42,423 nucleotides of DNA from a bacterium (GTDB lineage Bacteria > Hydrothermota > Tepidihabitantia > Tepidihabitantales > Tepidihabitantaceae), in assembly GCA_035505375.1 (NCBI GenBank), contig DATJQV010000051.1, positions 1-42,423 of the forward strand. Reading direction: 5' to 3'. The notes below the pieces were generated by a model, which worked only from the letters and a program-made list of their open reading frames with translations, searched no databases and was not told where the DNA came from. Made by a program: the position numbers and the translations under genes. Shown one piece after another: positions 16,711-27,583 of this stretch. How positions within the stretch are numbered: the stretch's first letter is position 1; each line of letters opens with the position of its first letter.

Positions 16711-17709
16711 ATGTCACCCTCACCTGCACCGGCGGGGTCGAACTCCGGCGAGCCGGACAAGACCAGATCTGACATGCCACGCCGCAGCAGGGTCAGCCGA
16801 CTGCTGAGGTGGACAATCGGCACGCTAGTCGTGGTAGCCTGTTTCTACTTTCTGGTGGCAAAGCTTGCCCATGACTGGCACAAGATACCCTGGAACGAAA
16901 CCAGGCTGAGCGTCCCGCTGCTGGTTTCGGCCTTCCTTGTGATGTTCATATGGATGGTCGTATACGGCTTAACGTGGAAGGTCCTATTGCAGGGACTGGG
17001 CGAACGAATCTCGCTGTTCAACTCGGTCTCGGTGCTCGCGGTTTCTCAAATCGGCAAGTACATACCCGGCAAACTGTGGTTCACGGTCGGGCGAATGTAC
17101 CTGGCAAAGAAACACGGAGTCAGCGAAGCCAAGACTGCAGTCAGCACGGCCATGGAAATCGCGCTGTCCCTGCTGGGCGCCGTGGTACTCTTCGCCCTGG
17201 CGGTCGCGCTCGTGCCCCGCGGCATCATACCGAGCCGTGCGTACCTCGCATTCCTCCTGGCTCCGCTTTGCGTGGTCGCGGTGTATCCGCCGGTCCTGAA
17301 CTGGGCCACCGGCCTCATTCTGAAATGGCTGCGACAGCCCGTCTTCAGAATCAGAATGTCATTCGCAAGGCTGGTCGGCATCCTCGGACTGTATGTTTGC
17401 ATGTGGATAATCGAAGGCCTCGGCTGCTATCTCCTTGTCCGTTCCTTCTACCCCATCGGGCTTTCGACTTTGCCCATGGTCGCCGGTGCGTTCGCTCTCT
17501 CCTGGATTCTGGGGTTCATCGTCCTGATCAGCCCGGCAGGCCTCGGAGTGAGAGAGAGCATCTTCACATTTGCACTGCAACTGGTCATGCCGGTACCGAT
17601 AGCCATCATTGCGGCTCTTCTCTCAAGGATCTGGATTACCGGCACGGAGGGTCTGCTGGCTCTGGTCTTTACTTTGCTGCCCAGACTCGGTAAGCTGAGG
17701 GCCCGATGA
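16711..17709 (+). CDS. Flippase-like integral membrane protein (YbhN/LPG-synthase-TM family)
   Basis: 332 aa from ATG 16711, with AGGAG at 16701-16705; the TTG just before it is less likely. About eight membrane segments follow a charged N-terminus. SQIGKYIPGKLWFTVGRMYL is the diagnostic motif of the YbhN family (PF03706), and SPAGLGVRESIFTF is the second conserved loop. Members are thought to move lipids or polyprenyl-linked sugars, often beside glycosyltransferases. Its stop overlaps the next gene by 4 bp, and a glycosyltransferase lies two genes on. Confidence 0.8.
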   Translation: MSPSPAPAGSNSGEPDKTRSDMPRRSRVSRLLRWTIGTLVVVACFYFLVAKLAHDWHKIPWNETRLSVPLLVSAFLVMFIWMVVYGLTWKVLLQGLGERISLFNSVSVLAVSQIGKYIPGKLWFTVGRMYLAKKHGVSEAKTAVSTAMEIALSLLGAVVLFALAVALVPRGIIPSRAYLAFLLAPLCVVAVYPPVLNWATGLILKWLRQPVFRIRMSFARLVGILGLYVCMWIIEGLGCYLLVRSFYPIGLSTLPMVAGAFALSWILGFIVLISPAGLGVRESIFTFALQLVMPVPIAIIAALLSRIWITGTEGLLALVFTLLPRLGKLRAR

Positions 17710-20189
17710 AACATCAGAAAGAGAAGCAACCACAGAAACCCGAACCCGCAAGACAGTTTGGTCCGGACATACCGGATTCTCGTCTGAACGGCATCGCGAT
17801 AGTTCTCTTCGCAGTGCTGCCGATCCTCTTCTACGGCAAGTATCTGTTCGGCAGCAACATGCTCTTCGGCACTGACTGGCTTGGCGCGGGCAGCTACATG
17901 TGGCGCGAGTTCATGGCCACATACATCAGGACCCACGGCAACGTTGCTCTCTGGTGGCCGGCCCTCCTTTGCGGTCAACCGACAGTCGCCGGCTTCTTTG
18001 CCGACATGTTCTACCCGACGCTGCTGCTTCGCCTCTTCCTGCCGGTACACGTGGTCTGGACCTGGACCTTCGTGATTCATCACTTTCTCGCCGGCCTCGG
18101 CACGTACCTGTTTCTGCGCGAACTCAAACTCTCGGTGTTACCGGCCGCGCTCGGCGGCCTCGCCTACGAGTTTGCCGGCAGCCTGATAACCCTTGCGTAC
18201 GCAGGTCATGACGGACGCTTGATTGGTTCGGCGCTGATGCCGCTCGCTCTGTTCTTCCTGCACCGCGGCATGACCCGGCGGCAGTTTGTGTGGTTTGCCC
18301 TGATGGGCTTCGTCATCGCAATGCAGCTCTTCTCCGGACACGTACAGAAAGTGTACTACACCGGACTGATGTTGTTCGCTTGGTTCCTGTTCATGGTCAT
18401 CCGCACCGCAACACAAGAGAAATCTGTATCCACGGTGGTCAAGCTGACCGCCTACTTCGGCATTGGAGCCGGGCTCGGCGCCGCCATCGCAGCGATACAG
18501 TACCTGCCCGTCTACGGCAATATGGCGTTTGCCTCCCGTGGCGGCGAGCGTGGCTACGCCTACGCCTCGTCCTGGTCGATGCCGATCATCGAGACCTTCG
18601 ATCTCCTTACCCCTAAGTTCTCGGGCGGACTCGACAGCTACTGGAGCGCAAACGTGTTCAAGCTCCATAGCGAGTACCTCGGCATCATACCTCTGCTTTT
18701 CGCGTTCGTCGCTGTCTGGCGGCGTTGGAAGGACCGCAACGTCAAGTTCTTCACCTTCTCCTTCGTTGGGGCGCTGTTGATGGCTTGGGGCGGCAACACG
18801 CCTTTCTACTACATTCCCTACTATCTCTTCCCGGGCATCAGCAAGTTCCGGGGCCCGGCGATGATATTCTTCCTTGCCGCATTCTCGCTGGTTGTCCTCG
18901 CCGGGCTTGGCATCGACCATGTCCTGCGACGTTTGAAAGACGATGATGGCGGTAAGACGACGAAGACGGTGCTGACCTTTGGCGCAATTCCGGTCGCGCT
19001 TCTTCTGCTCTTCGCAACGCTCAAGGGGCCCCTGCTGTCACTGCTCGGCTCGACCACGATTCACACGTCCGAGAAGCTTCAGGCGCTGGCGAACAACTAC
19101 CCCAACATGCTCAGCGGCTTCCTGCTCGCGGTCGTCTTTGCCGCGCTCGCCTTCATGCTGGTGCGGCTGCTGGTAAGCAGGAGGGCGACCCCGACTGCCT
19201 TTGCCGCCGGCATTGCCGCAGTCATGATCCTTGACATGGGACTGTCGCTGAATCTCTGGAATCCCTCCCGAGGATATGTCCGCGGCGTTCCGTCGCCAGA
19301 TGCGTACTTCACCCCCGATGAAGCCGTCACTTTTCTCAAGCAGGATACCTCGCTCTACCGGGTCCTCCCCTGGCAGTACGAGCGCACCGACGACGGGATT
19401 CTTGCGTATAACGGCATCCAGAGTGTCGCCGGCCAGATGCCCAACCCGCTGCAGGACTACCAGGATTTCACCGGAGCCGGCTCAAGTGTGTTCTTCCGTC
19501 CGGACAACATGCTGATTCAGAACTTCATGGACCTGTCGAACGTCAAATACGTGATAAGCGTTGTTCTGCCGCAGGACGTGTCACGTTACGACGAACGAAC
19601 CCGGCAGGTTATTCAGCAGATTCGGGTATACTTCAACCAGTCCCGGTTCGAGCCGGTCTTTGCCGGCCAGAAATATGCCGTCTATCGCAACAAGACCGTT
19701 CTGCCCCGCGCCTTTATTGCCTCCGGTTACAGGGTGGTGAGAGACAAAGACGAAGTCCTGAACACCCTGACACAGCCCAGCTTCAACCCGGCGCAGACCG
19801 TCCTGCTCTACAAGAACCCCGGTTTCGCGGCTGGCACCGACTCGTCGGCGGGAACCGCACAGGTCTCGAGCTACGACTGCAACGAGGTCAAAGTCAAAGC
19901 CAGCCTGACCGCGCCCGGCCTGCTTGTTCTGACCGACAATTACGTGCCGGACTGGAAGGTCTACGTTGACGGCAAGAAGTCGGAACTACTTCAGGCCTAC
20001 CACACATTCCGAGCGGTGGCCCTCACCGCCGGGCAACACGACGTGGCGTTCCGCTACGAATCCAAGTACTACAAGCTCGGTTCGTACGTCTCCCTGCTTG
20101 GCATCATTTTCCTCTGCGTGGTTCTGGTCATCGGTCTCATCCGGAGCCGGCGAACACGAGTGACAACGCTCGGTGGCCAGGCGGTCTAA
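17706..20189 (+). CDS. YfhO-family membrane protein
   Basis: 827 aa with about twelve membrane segments. The first outer loop (FGTDWLGAGSYMWREF) and the later PYYLFPGISKFRGPAMIFF region fit the YfhO/GT-C-like fold, in which a multi-pass domain precedes a soluble C-terminal domain. The C-terminus has PDWKVYVDGKKSELL and a last helix, repeated in the paralogue at 27584. In Firmicutes YfhO is needed to glycosylate lipoteichoic acid. Here a role in lipid-linked sugar transfer is inferred from the flippase-like and GT4 neighbours. Translation is coupled to the upstream gene. Confidence 0.75.
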   Translation: MKHQKEKQPQKPEPARQFGPDIPDSRLNGIAIVLFAVLPILFYGKYLFGSNMLFGTDWLGAGSYMWREFMATYIRTHGNVALWWPALLCGQPTVAGFFADMFYPTLLLRLFLPVHVVWTWTFVIHHFLAGLGTYLFLRELKLSVLPAALGGLAYEFAGSLITLAYAGHDGRLIGSALMPLALFFLHRGMTRRQFVWFALMGFVIAMQLFSGHVQKVYYTGLMLFAWFLFMVIRTATQEKSVSTVVKLTAYFGIGAGLGAAIAAIQYLPVYGNMAFASRGGERGYAYASSWSMPIIETFDLLTPKFSGGLDSYWSANVFKLHSEYLGIIPLLFAFVAVWRRWKDRNVKFFTFSFVGALLMAWGGNTPFYYIPYYLFPGISKFRGPAMIFFLAAFSLVVLAGLGIDHVLRRLKDDDGGKTTKTVLTFGAIPVALLLLFATLKGPLLSLLGSTTIHTSEKLQALANNYPNMLSGFLLAVVFAALAFMLVRLLVSRRATPTAFAAGIAAVMILDMGLSLNLWNPSRGYVRGVPSPDAYFTPDEAVTFLKQDTSLYRVLPWQYERTDDGILAYNGIQSVAGQMPNPLQDYQDFTGAGSSVFFRPDNMLIQNFMDLSNVKYVISVVLPQDVSRYDERTRQVIQQIRVYFNQSRFEPVFAGQKYAVYRNKTVLPRAFIASGYRVVRDKDEVLNTLTQPSFNPAQTVLLYKNPGFAAGTDSSAGTAQVSSYDCNEVKVKASLTAPGLLVLTDNYVPDWKVYVDGKKSELLQAYHTFRAVALTAGQHDVAFRYESKYYKLGSYVSLLGIIFLCVVLVIGLIRSRRTRVTTLGGQAV

Positions 20190-20223
20190 CGCGGCTGTGA
20201 CTCCACGCGCGCTCCGCGCTCCC

Positions 20224-20251
20224 GCCTCTGGCCTCTCGCCTCTCGCCTCGT
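20224..20251. repeat. 7-bp-periodic degenerate repeat
   Basis: GCCTCTG, GCCTCTC, GCCTCTC, GCCTCGT in tandem, filling the gap just before the glycosyltransferase start. Confidence 0.6.
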
Positions 20252-20261
20252 CGCTCCCGCA

Positions 20262-21377
20262 ATGAAGATCGTCTTCCACGCCGTCTACTACCTACCCGAG
20301 TTCGGCGGGATGGAGAGTCACATCATGAGCCTGGCCTGGGAGCTGCGCGACCGGGGCCATGATGTCCACATCGTCTGCGGCAAGTCTCTGCCCGGCCTCG
20401 CCACCTACGAACTGATGGACGGAATCCATGTCCACCGCGCGGCCTGGTTCGGCCGCAACCCGGTCGGCTGGTTCATCTACACCGGCTGGTCGGTATTCAA
20501 ACTGCTCAGTGTCGCCAGAGGCGCCGACATTGTCCACGGCGAGAGTTTCCCTTCCGGCTGGCCCCTGACCTTCGTGAAGCTGCTCTACGGCACTCCCATA
20601 CTCATCACCCTCCACGAGACGCGCTTCCAGAAGTTCGTCAAGAAGGCACTGCTCAGGCCCGGGCTCAGGCTGCTATACTGGGACGTGGACCACATTTTCG
20701 CCAACAGCCTGCCGCAGGCCGAAGCCGCCCGCCGGGTCGCGACCTCGAGCAAGGTGGAGCCGTACGTAAACGCCTGCGACACCAAGATATTCCACCGGGT
20801 CGCTCCGGCATTCGGCGAACCCGACAAGAAGACTCTCGTCCTCTCGGCCCGGCTCATACCCAAAAAGGGCGTCCGCCATGCCATCGAGGCGATGCCCGCG
20901 ATACTCGCGCGATATCCTTCGCACCTCTACATTGTCGGCGAGGGCGTACTCAAGCCCGAACTCGAACAGCTTGTCCGGGACCTCAAACTGCAGGACGCGG
21001 TTACTTTCCTCGGCAAGCGGCCGAATACTGAGATGCCGCCGTTCCTAAGTTCCGGCGACGTCGCGCTTGTGCCTTCATTCTACGAGGAAACCTCAATCGC
21101 CGCACTGGAGGCCATGGCCTGCGAGACCCCGGTTGCCGCCTCGCGGGTCGGGGGCCTGCCCCAGATTGTCGAGGACAGGGTTTCAGGCGCCCTGTTCGAG
21201 GCCGGAAACGCGACGGACATCGCCGACAAGGTCATCTGGCTGCTCGGACAGGACCGCGAGAAGATGGGCAAGGCGGCCCGTCAGCGCGTCATGGACAACT
21301 GGGACGTGCGCCATTTGACCGACCGCCACCTTGCCGTCTACGAGGAACTGCTCAGCCGCAAGAAGAAAGCCCGCTAG
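20262..21377 (+). CDS. GT4-family glycosyltransferase
   Basis: 371 aa with the GT-B fold. The N-terminal domain begins MKIVFHAVYYLPEFGGMESH, the acceptor-side glycine loop. The C-terminal domain has LVLSARLIPKKGVRHAIEA, then FYEETSIAALEAMACETPV, the EX7E motif that contacts the nucleotide sugar. Both domains are complete. It is a retaining enzyme that would act at the inner membrane face. The donor and acceptor are not predictable. It is 72 bp downstream of the YfhO gene and probably in the same transcript. No ribosome binding site is clear before ATG 20262. Confidence 0.88.
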   Translation: MKIVFHAVYYLPEFGGMESHIMSLAWELRDRGHDVHIVCGKSLPGLATYELMDGIHVHRAAWFGRNPVGWFIYTGWSVFKLLSVARGADIVHGESFPSGWPLTFVKLLYGTPILITLHETRFQKFVKKALLRPGLRLLYWDVDHIFANSLPQAEAARRVATSSKVEPYVNACDTKIFHRVAPAFGEPDKKTLVLSARLIPKKGVRHAIEAMPAILARYPSHLYIVGEGVLKPELEQLVRDLKLQDAVTFLGKRPNTEMPPFLSSGDVALVPSFYEETSIAALEAMACETPVAASRVGGLPQIVEDRVSGALFEAGNATDIADKVIWLLGQDREKMGKAARQRVMDNWDVRHLTDRHLAVYEELLSRKKKAR

Positions 21378-21389
21378 CCCCGGCCCGCA

Positions 21390-22094
21390 GTGAGCATCAC
21401 GGATAATCTGGTCGCGCTCGAACAGAGGATCAACTCGGCGTGCGGCCGGGCCGGTCGCGCTCGCTCCGATATCGCCCTCGTAGCCGTCACCAAAACCCGG
21501 ACCCCAGCCGAAGTGGCCGAAGCCATCAGGGCCGGCGTCGCCCAAGTCGGCGAGAACCGTGTGCAGGAAGCCGCGGCCAAGAAACCTGAAGTCACGCTTC
21601 CAGCATCATGGCATCTCATCGGCAGCCTTCAGACCAACAAGGCAAAAAAGGCGCTTGAGCTGTTCGATGTTATCCAAAGCGTAGACTCGCCCCACCTCGC
21701 TCTTGAGCTTCAGCGCCGGTGCGAGCAAATGGACAGGCGCGTTGAAGTCATGGTTGAAGTGAACACGTCCGGCGAGGCCTCGAAACATGGAGTCCAACCC
21801 GCTGCTGTCCCTGACCTTGTCTCGGAGGTCCTGAAACTCGACCGCCTGCGCCTGAACGGCCTGATGACAATCGGCCCGGGCCTTGCGATTGAGGAACCCG
21901 AAGCGTCCCGCCCTTGCTTCAAGCTACTAAGCACCTTGGCCGAGGATTGTCGCCAGCGCTTCTCAACCCCTCTACCACGTCTCTCGATGGGCATGAGTTC
22001 CGACTTCGAGGTCGGTATCGAAGAAGGCGCGACCATTATCCGAATCGGCACTGCCATCTTCGGCTCACGGCCCTCTGGCCAGAAACCGGATTAG
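21390..22094 (+). CDS. yggS: YggS/PLPBP family PLP-binding protein
   Basis: 234 aa, from GTG 21390. A fold-type III TIM barrel that holds pyridoxal phosphate and keeps vitamin B6 and amino acid pools balanced; no catalytic activity is firmly known for the family. VAVTKTRTPAEV holds the PLP lysine (Lys35). WHLIGSLQTNKAK and LSMGMSSDFEVGIEEGATIIRIGTAIFG (quoted in part) are diagnostic. It lies 12 bp after the glycosyltransferase, so it is probably in the same operon by position only. Confidence 0.92.
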   Translation: MSITDNLVALEQRINSACGRAGRARSDIALVAVTKTRTPAEVAEAIRAGVAQVGENRVQEAAAKKPEVTLPASWHLIGSLQTNKAKKALELFDVIQSVDSPHLALELQRRCEQMDRRVEVMVEVNTSGEASKHGVQPAAVPDLVSEVLKLDRLRLNGLMTIGPGLAIEEPEASRPCFKLLSTLAEDCRQRFSTPLPRLSMGMSSDFEVGIEEGATIIRIGTAIFGSRPSGQKPD

Positions 22095-22102
22095 GAGTTC
22101 AC

Positions 22103-22189
22103 CACCAAGACACAAAGGCACCAAGTTCGGTCCGGTCGAAGACGTGTGTCCATGCCCAGCTCATCGTGTCTTAGTGTCTTTGTGGCTGA
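22103..22189. repeat. 8-bp-periodic inverted repeat element
   Basis: Left arm CACCAAGA-CACAAAGG-CACCAAGT (22103-22126). Right arm GTGTCTTA-GTGTCTTT-GTGGCTGA (22166-22189), which is an imperfect reverse complement. Each arm has its own 8-bp period. It fills the gap between yggS and the zincin gene. Confidence 0.6.
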
Positions 22190-22210
22190 AGTCCGGTTCC
22201 CTGCTATCTG

Positions 22211-22627
22211 ATGGAGGCCGAGCGGTTCAGCGAGCTGGTGGACGAGGCCATTGCCTCGATACCCGAGGACTTCCGCTCGCGCCTTGAGAACATCGCTATC
22301 CAGATTCAGCCCATCGCCTCTCCACGACTCTACAGCAAGCTGAGCCGAAATCCATGGGGCCTGCTCGGCCTGTACCAGGGCGTTCCCTATGCCGGGCGCG
22401 GCCCCTGGTATGGAGGCGTATTGCCTGATCGCATCCTCATCTTTCAGAAGCCAATCGAGCGGCTCGCCCGCACTGCCGAGGGAATCCGGAAGCTCGTCCG
22501 CGAGGTCGTCATCCACGAAATCGGCCACTACTTCGGCCTCTCCGATGACGAACTCCGCCGCCTCGAAGCCGAAGCCGACAAAGCCGACCGCGCCCGCCAG
22601 CGACCACAGCACGAGAACCCGGAATAG
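22211..22627 (+). CDS. Zincin-like metallopeptidase (PF06262 type)
   Basis: A 138-aa small soluble metalloprotease-fold protein. HEIGHYFGLSDDE (from residue 102) gives the HExxHxxGxxD zinc site complete with both His, Glu and Asp. Preceding text LVREVVI and an upstream block ending in ILIFQKPIE match this compact family. Substrate and role are unknown. There is no clear ribosome binding site at ATG 22211. The tail is Arg/Glu-rich. Confidence 0.82.
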   Translation: MEAERFSELVDEAIASIPEDFRSRLENIAIQIQPIASPRLYSKLSRNPWGLLGLYQGVPYAGRGPWYGGVLPDRILIFQKPIERLARTAEGIRKLVREVVIHEIGHYFGLSDDELRRLEAEADKADRARQRPQHENPE

Positions 22628-22705
22628 GAACCCCACATCTGATTAGGATCACTCACGGCTGACCGTCGCGTCCGGTTACCGTCCCGATTCCTTGACTGCG
22701 GGCTA

Positions 22706-23029
22706 TCAAAGCGTTCGACGAGGTCCTCTCCAGATCGCTCGGCAAGCCGCCTCGCGAGTCATCCTGCAAGCGGCCCTGCATGTCATCCCGCAGGCAGCGT
22801 CGCGAGTCGTCGTCAGAACGACGATGCAGGTGGCCGCGTGAATCGCATTCCAGACGCTTCAGGAAGCGACGCTCTAACTCACCTTGAGAATCATCTCACA
22901 GGTCGCGCTCCAAATCGCCGCAACAATCGCGGCCAGAGTCACCATCAGAGTCCCTTTCCGGATAACCTTGGGAACCACGGTCCGAACCGTTCCCGGGACG
23001 ACCCCCAGGGCGACTCGCCGAGCGATCTT
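22706..23029 (+). repeat. 12-bp-periodic degenerate array 2
   Basis: Twenty-seven 12-bp units run without a gap. Examples are GCGAGTCATCCT (22754), GAGAATCATCTC, CAGAGTCACCAT and CAGAGTCCCTTT. Consensus is roughly NNRARTCRYCNT. One plus frame stays open through the whole array (tetrapeptides of the form x-Ser/Asn-His/Arg-x), but no supported start or ribosome site precedes it. It stands upstream of the second toxin/partner locus, as array 1 stands upstream of the first. Confidence 0.8.
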
Positions 23030-23296
23030 AACTGACTATGATTCCGTCTCTTATCCCCGATTCTCGCCACTTACCCGTATGAGTCTTATTGGTATCATGC
23101 GGGCTGTATGAGCCGCTCGAATGGGATGTTCGAGTTCACGCGCGAAACAGGGCTGCGGCTGCGCGGGCTGAGGATAGCTGTGGCGCCTCGCACCTGACCC
23201 GCACTTGCCCCTGTTCGACCCGAACAGAACGAACCCGGCAGGACTTCCCGCAGCAAGGCGGTCTCTGGGCCAGACCCCTAGCCGGCCGCCGACGCC
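23030..23296. other. Gene-poor spacer between array 2 and toxin-remnant promoter
   Basis: Nothing firm is seen. A 29-codon ORF from ATG 23107 (MSRSNGMFEFTRETG...) has no ribosome binding site and no recognised relatives. Confidence 0.4.
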
Positions 23297-23324
23297 TTGA
23301 CATCCATCAGGTCGATTGTATCCT
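23297..23324 (+). promoter_or_regulatory. Promoter of second toxin/partner locus
   Basis: TTGACA (23297-23302), 16-bp spacer, TATCCT (23319-23324). Same -35, -10 and spacing as 475-502. The predicted +1 at 23331 is the G of a GTG codon. Confidence 0.75.
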
Positions 23325-23330
23325 CTCTCG

Positions 23331-23405
23331 GTGAAACACCGGCTTAAGGGTCATCGAGCTCTTCGCATCCGCACAACGGAGGAGGTGTTGACCTATGAAG
23401 ATTGA
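23331..23405 (+). pseudogene. Remnant of PIN toxin with most of the domain deleted
   Basis: A 24-codon frame starting at GTG 23331, 6 nt past the -10, as in the intact gene at 509. It starts V-K-H-R against V-K-Q-R and ends IRTTEEVLTYED against IRTPEEVVRYEE. The roughly 135 residues between, with all catalytic residues, are missing while the frame is kept. Its stop overlaps the small partner by 11 bp, just as at 981-991. This is best read as an in-frame deletion that keeps expression of the partner. It could instead now serve as a leader peptide. Confidence 0.75.
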
Positions 23406-23589
23406 AGGCCTCGACTGGATCGATTGGCTACACATAACAAGGTGGGAATCAGAGCAGAAACGGAAGCAGCTCGGCCTCAGCCGGGTCGAATGGCTCAGGC
23501 GAATCGAGCAGAGGGCGGACCAGATTCGGCAAGAGATGGCCACGAAGCCTCAGCCCGTCGTCCGGGACAAACCTCTGGCCAATGGGTAG
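23395..23589 (+). CDS. Solitary partner (antitoxin) of a deleted PIN toxin
   Basis: 64 aa, paralogous to the protein at 981-1178: DWIDWLH near the start, the EWLR core, an AD pair and the tail VVRDKP. ATG 23395 has GGAGGAGG about nine bases upstream. With the toxin gone, it may protect against the toxin at 509 or related toxins elsewhere, but that is inference. The high identity at Trp, Arg and the C-terminal RDKP suggests selection still acts. Confidence 0.65.
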   Translation: MKIEGLDWIDWLHITRWESEQKRKQLGLSRVEWLRRIEQRADQIRQEMATKPQPVVRDKPLANG

Positions 23590-23684
23590 CAGTTCTTCAC
23601 CGCCCGACCGCGCCCGCCTTCGACCCTCGGCCGCGGAGCCCGACGAAGACGGGAAAGATGACCCCGGGCATGAGGCCCGCGGAT

Positions 23685-23713
23685 TTGATAACCCCGGCCG
23701 CGAGTCCTAACAT
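23685..23713 (+). promoter_or_regulatory. Promoter giving a leaderless mRNA
   Basis: TTGATA (23685-23690), 17-bp spacer containing CCGCGAGTCC, TAACAT (23708-23713). The -10 ends 6 nt before ATG 23720. The spacer resembles those at 2657 and 3757. Confidence 0.6.
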
Positions 23714-23719
23714 GGATTC

Positions 23720-24379
23720 ATGAAACGACTTGCTCTGAGGACCGACCGCGCACACATCCCCACATTCCAGCCCGGCTGTTCGGCTCAGTCAACACACCGC
23801 ACTTCGCCTCTTCGCGTGAAACGGCAGACGCAACTCCGGTGGCTTGCAGCGACCATCCTTGCCGTATCGATTCTGATGACAGGGTGCATTCGTGAGAAAC
23901 CTGCCGTGCGCTTCTATCCCACGTGGTCTGACGACATGGTGTTGTCGGCGATCTGGGCCAAGGCCGGAACATCGCTGAAGTACGATTCGCTTGGCGATGG
24001 CGAGATACCAACCTACGCCCCGGGCGGTGGGCGCTCGCATGCTGACTACAACCAATCTGATTTCAGGGAGTTCACGGCCATCGTGCGCGGTTGGCTGCCC
24101 CGGGACTTCATCGATCTCCGAGTCGCATGTTTGACTGAGAGTGGAACAAGAGAGACAACCTTCGTCGAGCCGGAGTTCATCAGCCCATACAACACCTACC
24201 AATGGGCGATTTCCTGGGGCGATGTCAGGCAACAGGCTGACTTCGCGGCATTCAAGATATGGCAACTGAACCCCTACGGCGGCAGAGCACTTCCTAGGGT
24301 GAGCCCGGGTCGATACCACGTTTCTCTTGTGAGAAACGGCAAAGAGCTGTGCAGTAGCGACCTAACGATTAGTAAGTAG
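23720..24379 (+). CDS. Lipoprotein of unknown function
   Basis: 219 aa from ATG 23720, the predicted leaderless start. The hydrophobic segment WLAATILAVSILMTGC, with LMTGC as lipobox, lies at about residues 41-55, leaving a long basic N-region. GTG 23816 is an alternative that would give a normal-length signal (VKRQTQLRW...). The mature part is soluble with beta-rich segments and ends DLTISK. The family is not recognised. It stands alone between the toxin-remnant locus and the convergent pyrophosphatase gene. Confidence 0.6.
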   Translation: MKRLALRTDRAHIPTFQPGCSAQSTHRTSPLRVKRQTQLRWLAATILAVSILMTGCIREKPAVRFYPTWSDDMVLSAIWAKAGTSLKYDSLGDGEIPTYAPGGGRSHADYNQSDFREFTAIVRGWLPRDFIDLRVACLTESGTRETTFVEPEFISPYNTYQWAISWGDVRQQADFAAFKIWQLNPYGGRALPRVSPGRYHVSLVRNGKELCSSDLTISK

Positions 24380-24503
24380 CCGTCCAGTTACGCCGCAAGC
24401 GGAAGCTGCGGCAAGACGTCACCTCTCTCTCAATCCCGCGCGATAGTGGCGATGGCCCCCAGGGTGCGACGGCATCCAGCGCTCTTGCTCTCGGCCCGTG
24501 CGC

Positions 24504-24535
24504 AAGAGAAAGGGCCCGGGGTTGAGCCCGGGCCC
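24504..24535 (-). terminator. Terminator of hppA
   Basis: On the minus strand GGGCCCGGG, a 6-nt loop, CCCGGGCCC, then TTTCTCTT. It has a perfect 9-bp stem and lies 18 bp past the hppA stop. Confidence 0.8.
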
Positions 24536-24553
24536 GAGTAGCAGCCAAGCGGT

Positions 24554-27178
<2,625 letters not shown>

Positions 27179-27271
27179 GTCGATTCTACCTTTCTTTATG
27201 AACTACAACGGTAACTCGAAGCAGGATGACCACAGACTGCCCGGCTCAACTGACGACCCCGGGCGGGCGTT

Positions 27272-27299
27272 AGTCTATGCAACTCATTCCGGATGTCAA
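27272..27299 (-). promoter_or_regulatory. Promoter of hppA
   Basis: On the minus strand TTGACA (27294-27299), 16-bp spacer, TAGACT (27272-27277). It gives a leader of about 87 nt. Confidence 0.7.
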
Positions 27300-27456
27300 C
27301 ATGGCTGGAACAACAAGCATAGTGTGCCTACCGGCCCCTACTGCGTCTTCAGCACTGCTTGTGCAGCCGTAGGCCCGGCTGGCTCTCACGCTTGCAGCAC
27401 AACCGTGCTGCCCTGAGGCAGCGAGTGACCGGGCTGTTGTGCCGGGCAACAGCAAG
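27300..27456. other. Intergenic stretch without identified content
   Basis: It lies between the divergent hppA and YfhO promoters. Short inverted bits are seen (for example TGTTGTGCCGGGCAACA), but no gene or clear site. Confidence 0.4.
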
Positions 27457-27526
27457 TCCTCAATCCTCAATTCCGAGTCCTCAGTCCTCGGTCTTGAATC
27501 CTCAGCCCCTGGTCTCCGGCCTCATC
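27457..27526. repeat. 7-bp-periodic degenerate repeat
   Basis: Ten 7-bp units in a row: TCCTCAA, TCCTCAA, TTCCGAG, TCCTCAG, TCCTCGG, TCTTGAA, TCCTCAG and three more diverged. It ends 4 bp before the -35 at 27531. Confidence 0.75.
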
Positions 27527-27530
27527 TTCA

Positions 27531-27559
27531 TTGACACACCCGTCCCTGTGCTCTAGAAT
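27531..27559 (+). promoter_or_regulatory. Promoter of second YfhO gene
   Basis: TTGACA (27531-27536), 17-bp spacer, TAGAAT (27554-27559), then CC. Predicted start is near 27566, 18 nt before the ATG, with no clear ribosome binding site between. Confidence 0.8.
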
Positions 27560-27583
27560 CCGCCCAGACGTAAGAAACTGCTC

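Noticed and set aside
22706-23029. CRISPR array
   Set aside because: No conserved repeat with unique spacers; the period is 12 bp and all units are degenerate.
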